Assembly (NCBI GenBank): GCA_026874595.1
Contig: CM049306.1
Coordinates: 37,338,019 to 37,402,018, forward strand
Direction: 5' to 3'
Length of the DNA: 64,000 bases
Origin: Sipunculus nudus
Lineage: Eukaryota; Annelida; Sipuncula; Golfingiida; Sipunculidae
Shown here: piece after piece, positions 61,411-64,000 of the stretch
Layout of the letters: every line of letters starts with the position of its first letter
How positions within the stretch are numbered: the first letter of the stretch is position 1
Program-made: the position numbers and the translations under genes
Notes under the pieces: model-generated
Database searches by the model: none
Told to the model about the DNA's origin: nothing
What the model saw: the letters and a program-made list of their open reading frames with translations, nothing else

Positions 61411-62348
61411 GCATTTTTTTTGTGGGTCTGTTACACCCTATTCCTATAAAAGGCCAAAATGCCAAAAAATGCAATTTTCAAAGGGTAAATGAACATTAAA
61501 TTGAACATTACTAGTAAACTGTAAAAAAAAGCAGAAAACTCAACCGACGTTAGTTTGCAGTGAACCTGGTCCGTTTTTCCAATGTTTTAAATTTTTTGAG
61601 AGATTCTGTTCAGTCAATGTTTAGATTAAAAAAAGACTTGCAGACAAGAGAGGCATGAAAGATGGGGTGCCAACGGATTCTGTGATAGGTGAGCTATAAG
61701 GTTCCATCTAGTTTATAAACATTTAATTTCCCTTTTTATACGGTAACAACTGGAATGCTTTTAAAGTTGCACACTTCATGCTACCTCGCATGAAAAAAAA
61801 GGAAAAAATACTTTGTTTTCCCAGACAGTAGCACAAACAGAGCTGACAGTTATATATGAATCCAATGATAAATCAGTCTATAAATTTCAGTGCAGTCAGC
61901 ACATAGATAATTGATAATTGGTAAGGACGGTGGAAACAGCCTGGTAACAGGCTTCATCATTGTGTTTTTTCACAAAGTTAACCAAAATCTGATGTTCTGA
62001 CGACGGTCATACTTCATGTAAGGATTTTACATGACGACATATATTGTATAGACACACTTTGATCTTCAGTATGACCAAACTATTGTTAGTAATATAAGTT
62101 TGAAAAATAAACTGAACCAATTATACCAATGATAATTAATCAAGTGGGAACAAGTATGCTGTAAACAAGACTTATAGGTACTAAGCCACCAGCCAAAATA
62201 TGTATGGTCTTCTGCAATCAGTTCATAAGCTGATAAAAAGTTTCCCTGGCAAAACCACCCCAGCTTACCAGCTCAGTGTCTTTTTATACCTGTTTTAAGT
62301 ACTGTTTTGGTTATGCGTATAAATAAATAGTCCACGTCTGTTTACTTT
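61411..62348. other. Non-coding stretch
   Basis: No gene or bounded repeat is seen between element D and repeat X copy 4. Confidence 0.45.
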
Positions 62349-62700
62349 AAAGGGGTCCAATAACCTATAATGCATGTTATATAAACACGAAAAATATCTT
62401 CTTCCCTTTAAAATAAATTTGTACCTGCTTAAATATTGCCATTAAATGGTTTGCTTACTCCGGTGAATGAGTGTTAAAAACAGTGGCCTAGGTCACAGGT
62501 GTCAACATAAACAAAGCGCATGCATTGCCTGGGCCACATATGTCAATCAACAGATGCCAAGACTGATTTGGCCCAAAAAATTTAATCATATTCCTGCTGG
62601 CTGAAAAATCAAACATTTCTCACAATCGGATCTCCCAGTCATGTGGCCTTGTAATGGTAAACAGACACATGAGGGCTGTGTTTACCAACATGCCAGGTCA
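62349..62700 (+). repeat. Dispersed repeat family X, copy 4
   Basis: AAAGGGGTCCAATAACCTATAATG, ATAAACACGAAAAATAT, and AAATTTGTACCTGCTTAAATATTGCC match the 14.41-kb copy. A later GGGCTGTGTTTACCAACAT block resembles the end of the 15.45-kb copy. Confidence 0.6.
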
Positions 62701-63363
62701 TCACAAATTGTTAAACAGCCGTATGCCAGGTACTGATACTGAGTGCTGGGATCTTTTTGCTGAGAAACTGTTGTATAAAGCAAAACTGAACTGATAGTGT
62801 GAAAAAGAAGGTATAATATTGCTCCTGATCATATCCATTTGAAAGACTAAGGGACTGAACAAATGATATTTGACAGGGATGAAAACTTCATTCAAGGAAG
62901 GAAGATGTACTTGTCATATATCACAAATAAACTGGATTCTTACTTTTGGTCAATGTATTGATTTATGACAGCAGTGCTTGACAAAATGTTTATGCTTTCT
63001 ATGGTGCCTCTGATCACACCTCGTGCAAGTTTATTTCCACTGTGTATGTACATAAGGAATTGGTTTCGGAGAAAATCTTGGCAGACATTACATTTCCAGG
63101 TGAGATCACTGTATTTCTTAAGCAAAAAGAAACTTTACTATGATTATTTTAGTTAATCTTCAAGCAGAAAGCACCCTATACCTCACATTAATCAGGACTA
63201 CATGTTATTCATAAGTCAGCAAAAAAAAAATAAAATTCAAGGATTTTTTTCAGACTTGCATGAAACCAGTAGAACTATGATGTGATTCTATCATTGAGAC
63301 AGTTATATTTATCACTCACTGAGAAGAAGTAATTCACTGACACAAGGAGGTAACACACACAAG
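62701..63363. other. Intergenic stretch downstream of the minus-strand gene
   Basis: No gene or bounded repeat is supported. Frames of 61-64 codons on both strands have no motif. Confidence 0.45.
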
Positions 63364-63364
63364 A

Positions 63365-63466
63365 ATCCAAAAAGAGATTAAAATTTTTATTCACAACATG
63401 TTTCAGTAAGTGACATCTCATTCATTCAAGCTGAATAATATAACAAAGGTCTATGATTAGAAGCCC
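63365..63466 (-). other. 3' UTR of the minus-strand gene
   Basis: The ~100 bases after the stop codon lead to the poly(A) signal at 63386-63391. Cleavage would be expected 10-30 bases further on, so the left boundary is inferred. Confidence 0.5.
63386..63391 (-). terminator. AATAAA polyadenylation signal
   Basis: The plus strand reads TTTATT, so the minus strand carries GTGAATAAAAATTTT. It lies about 75 bases beyond the stop codon at 63467-63469, a normal distance. Confidence 0.6.
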
Positions 63467-63564
63467 CTATTTGAAGTCTTCTCCAAAATCATAGTCTTCA
63501 GTGCCGATTCCCATGCCCCCCAGAGCTCCTTCAAATGCACTTGCAAGATCGCTGGCAACCACAT
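63467..63564 (-). CDS. Terminal coding exon of an unidentified protein (partial)
   Basis: This is the last coding exon of a minus-strand gene whose earlier exons lie beyond the window. Its 5' edge is a good splice acceptor: a T-rich tract and ATCCATAG at 63565 and above. The exon begins with the last two bases of a split codon (AT, phase 1) and encodes 31 further residues to TAG at 63467-63469. The peptide runs VVASDLASAFEGALGGMGIG and then TEDYDFGEDFK. It is small-residue-rich at first and then strongly acidic, with seven Asp/Glu against one Lys. An acidic Tyr/Phe-containing tail like this occurs on many cytosolic proteins, so I do not assign a family. A normally placed AATAAA supports a real gene end. 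The 436 bases upstream in the window look intronic. Confidence 0.6.
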
Positions 63565-64000
63565 CTATGGATACAAAAAATAAACGACAATGCATTAAAC
63601 CTGAAATGAAGTGAGAAACACTTCATTTATTACTGATCATGGGATGACAGATGGTTTGGCCCACGCCGAATTGAATGTCTTCAATCCTGTACAAGTGCAT
63701 GACTGGTAATCACGCGGCTCATTATGGACAGTCCATGTTTAATTATTCATTCACTATGAGCCGAGTCTAATTACTGGGAGTTTTAATTCCTGTATAAATC
63801 CTGAGGGATCAAGTTTAAATTAAATGCCAGTACTATCAAGGGCATGATACAGAGGAAATTACAAACACCTTTTTTGCTTCAATTCTGGATGAGTCGGCCA
63901 AAATACAACTTTTAATTGTGTATAAATACAGTAAATCCATTATAATGTGGGCACTCTTGTGACTGGGACAAACTGCCTATTTTATACAGGTGCCCATTAT
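63565..64000 (-). other. Probable intron of the minus-strand gene
   Basis: The minus strand shows the acceptor at 63565-63566 and no second exon before the window edge. Sequence is ordinary and AT-rich. Confidence 0.45.

Overview
The window reads as AT-rich, gene-poor animal DNA, most likely from a lophotrochozoan and probably a marine bivalve mollusc. No open frame is longer than 178 codons and none shows a recognised protein family, apart from a decayed transposase. There is no bacterial-style gene packing. Almost everything recognisable is repeat DNA. The bivalve assignment is inferred from repeat types I recall as common in bivalve genomes: elements opening with GGCCCATGGGCC and closing with tandem GACG plus an AGCTCA...TGAGCTAAAAA terminus, a tRNA-headed SINE with a Meta/Nin-DC-like core, and scattered poly-G tracts. 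A search against mollusc repeat libraries would settle it.

Layout. 1-10.6 kb: mostly unique-looking AT-rich DNA with a (TA)n tract, one old tRNA-like SINE (7.37-7.60 kb) and a very weak candidate first exon (4.94 kb). 10.65-12.29 kb: a bivalve-type non-autonomous element with an internal ~493-bp tandem duplication and a perfect nuclear-receptor palindrome. 12.37-12.93 kb: a GC-rich MITE-like element with 25-bp terminal inverted repeats. 13-32 kb: microsatellites, poly-G tracts, copies of several unnamed repeat families, and a CpG-rich 0.6-kb island near 21 kb. 32.5-37 kb: a repeat-dense zone with two near-identical retrotransposon-like 3' ends tailed by (ATT)n, two copies of another family, a microsatellite-bearing element and the clearest SINE (36.33-36.57 kb). 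37-46 kb: largely featureless, with two oppositely oriented copies of a CGAGTCC-rich repeat. 46.14-47.29 kb: a satellite of six ~192-bp monomers arranged as two ~575-bp trimers. 50.4-50.8 kb: a fold-back element. 52.6-53.9 kb: a dead mariner/Tc1-like transposon. 56.7-61.4 kb: a cluster of related non-autonomous elements in one orientation. 63.37-63.56 kb: the 3' end of the only convincing host gene, on the minus strand, with splice acceptor, stop codon and poly(A) signal; its upstream exons lie beyond the window.

No coordinated gene system is visible. The most interesting material is in the repeats: the higher-order satellite, repeated AGGTCA-CAG-TGACCT palindromes inside transposable elements, a GGCGCCACC motif shared by different element bodies, and an element family that carries microsatellites within it.
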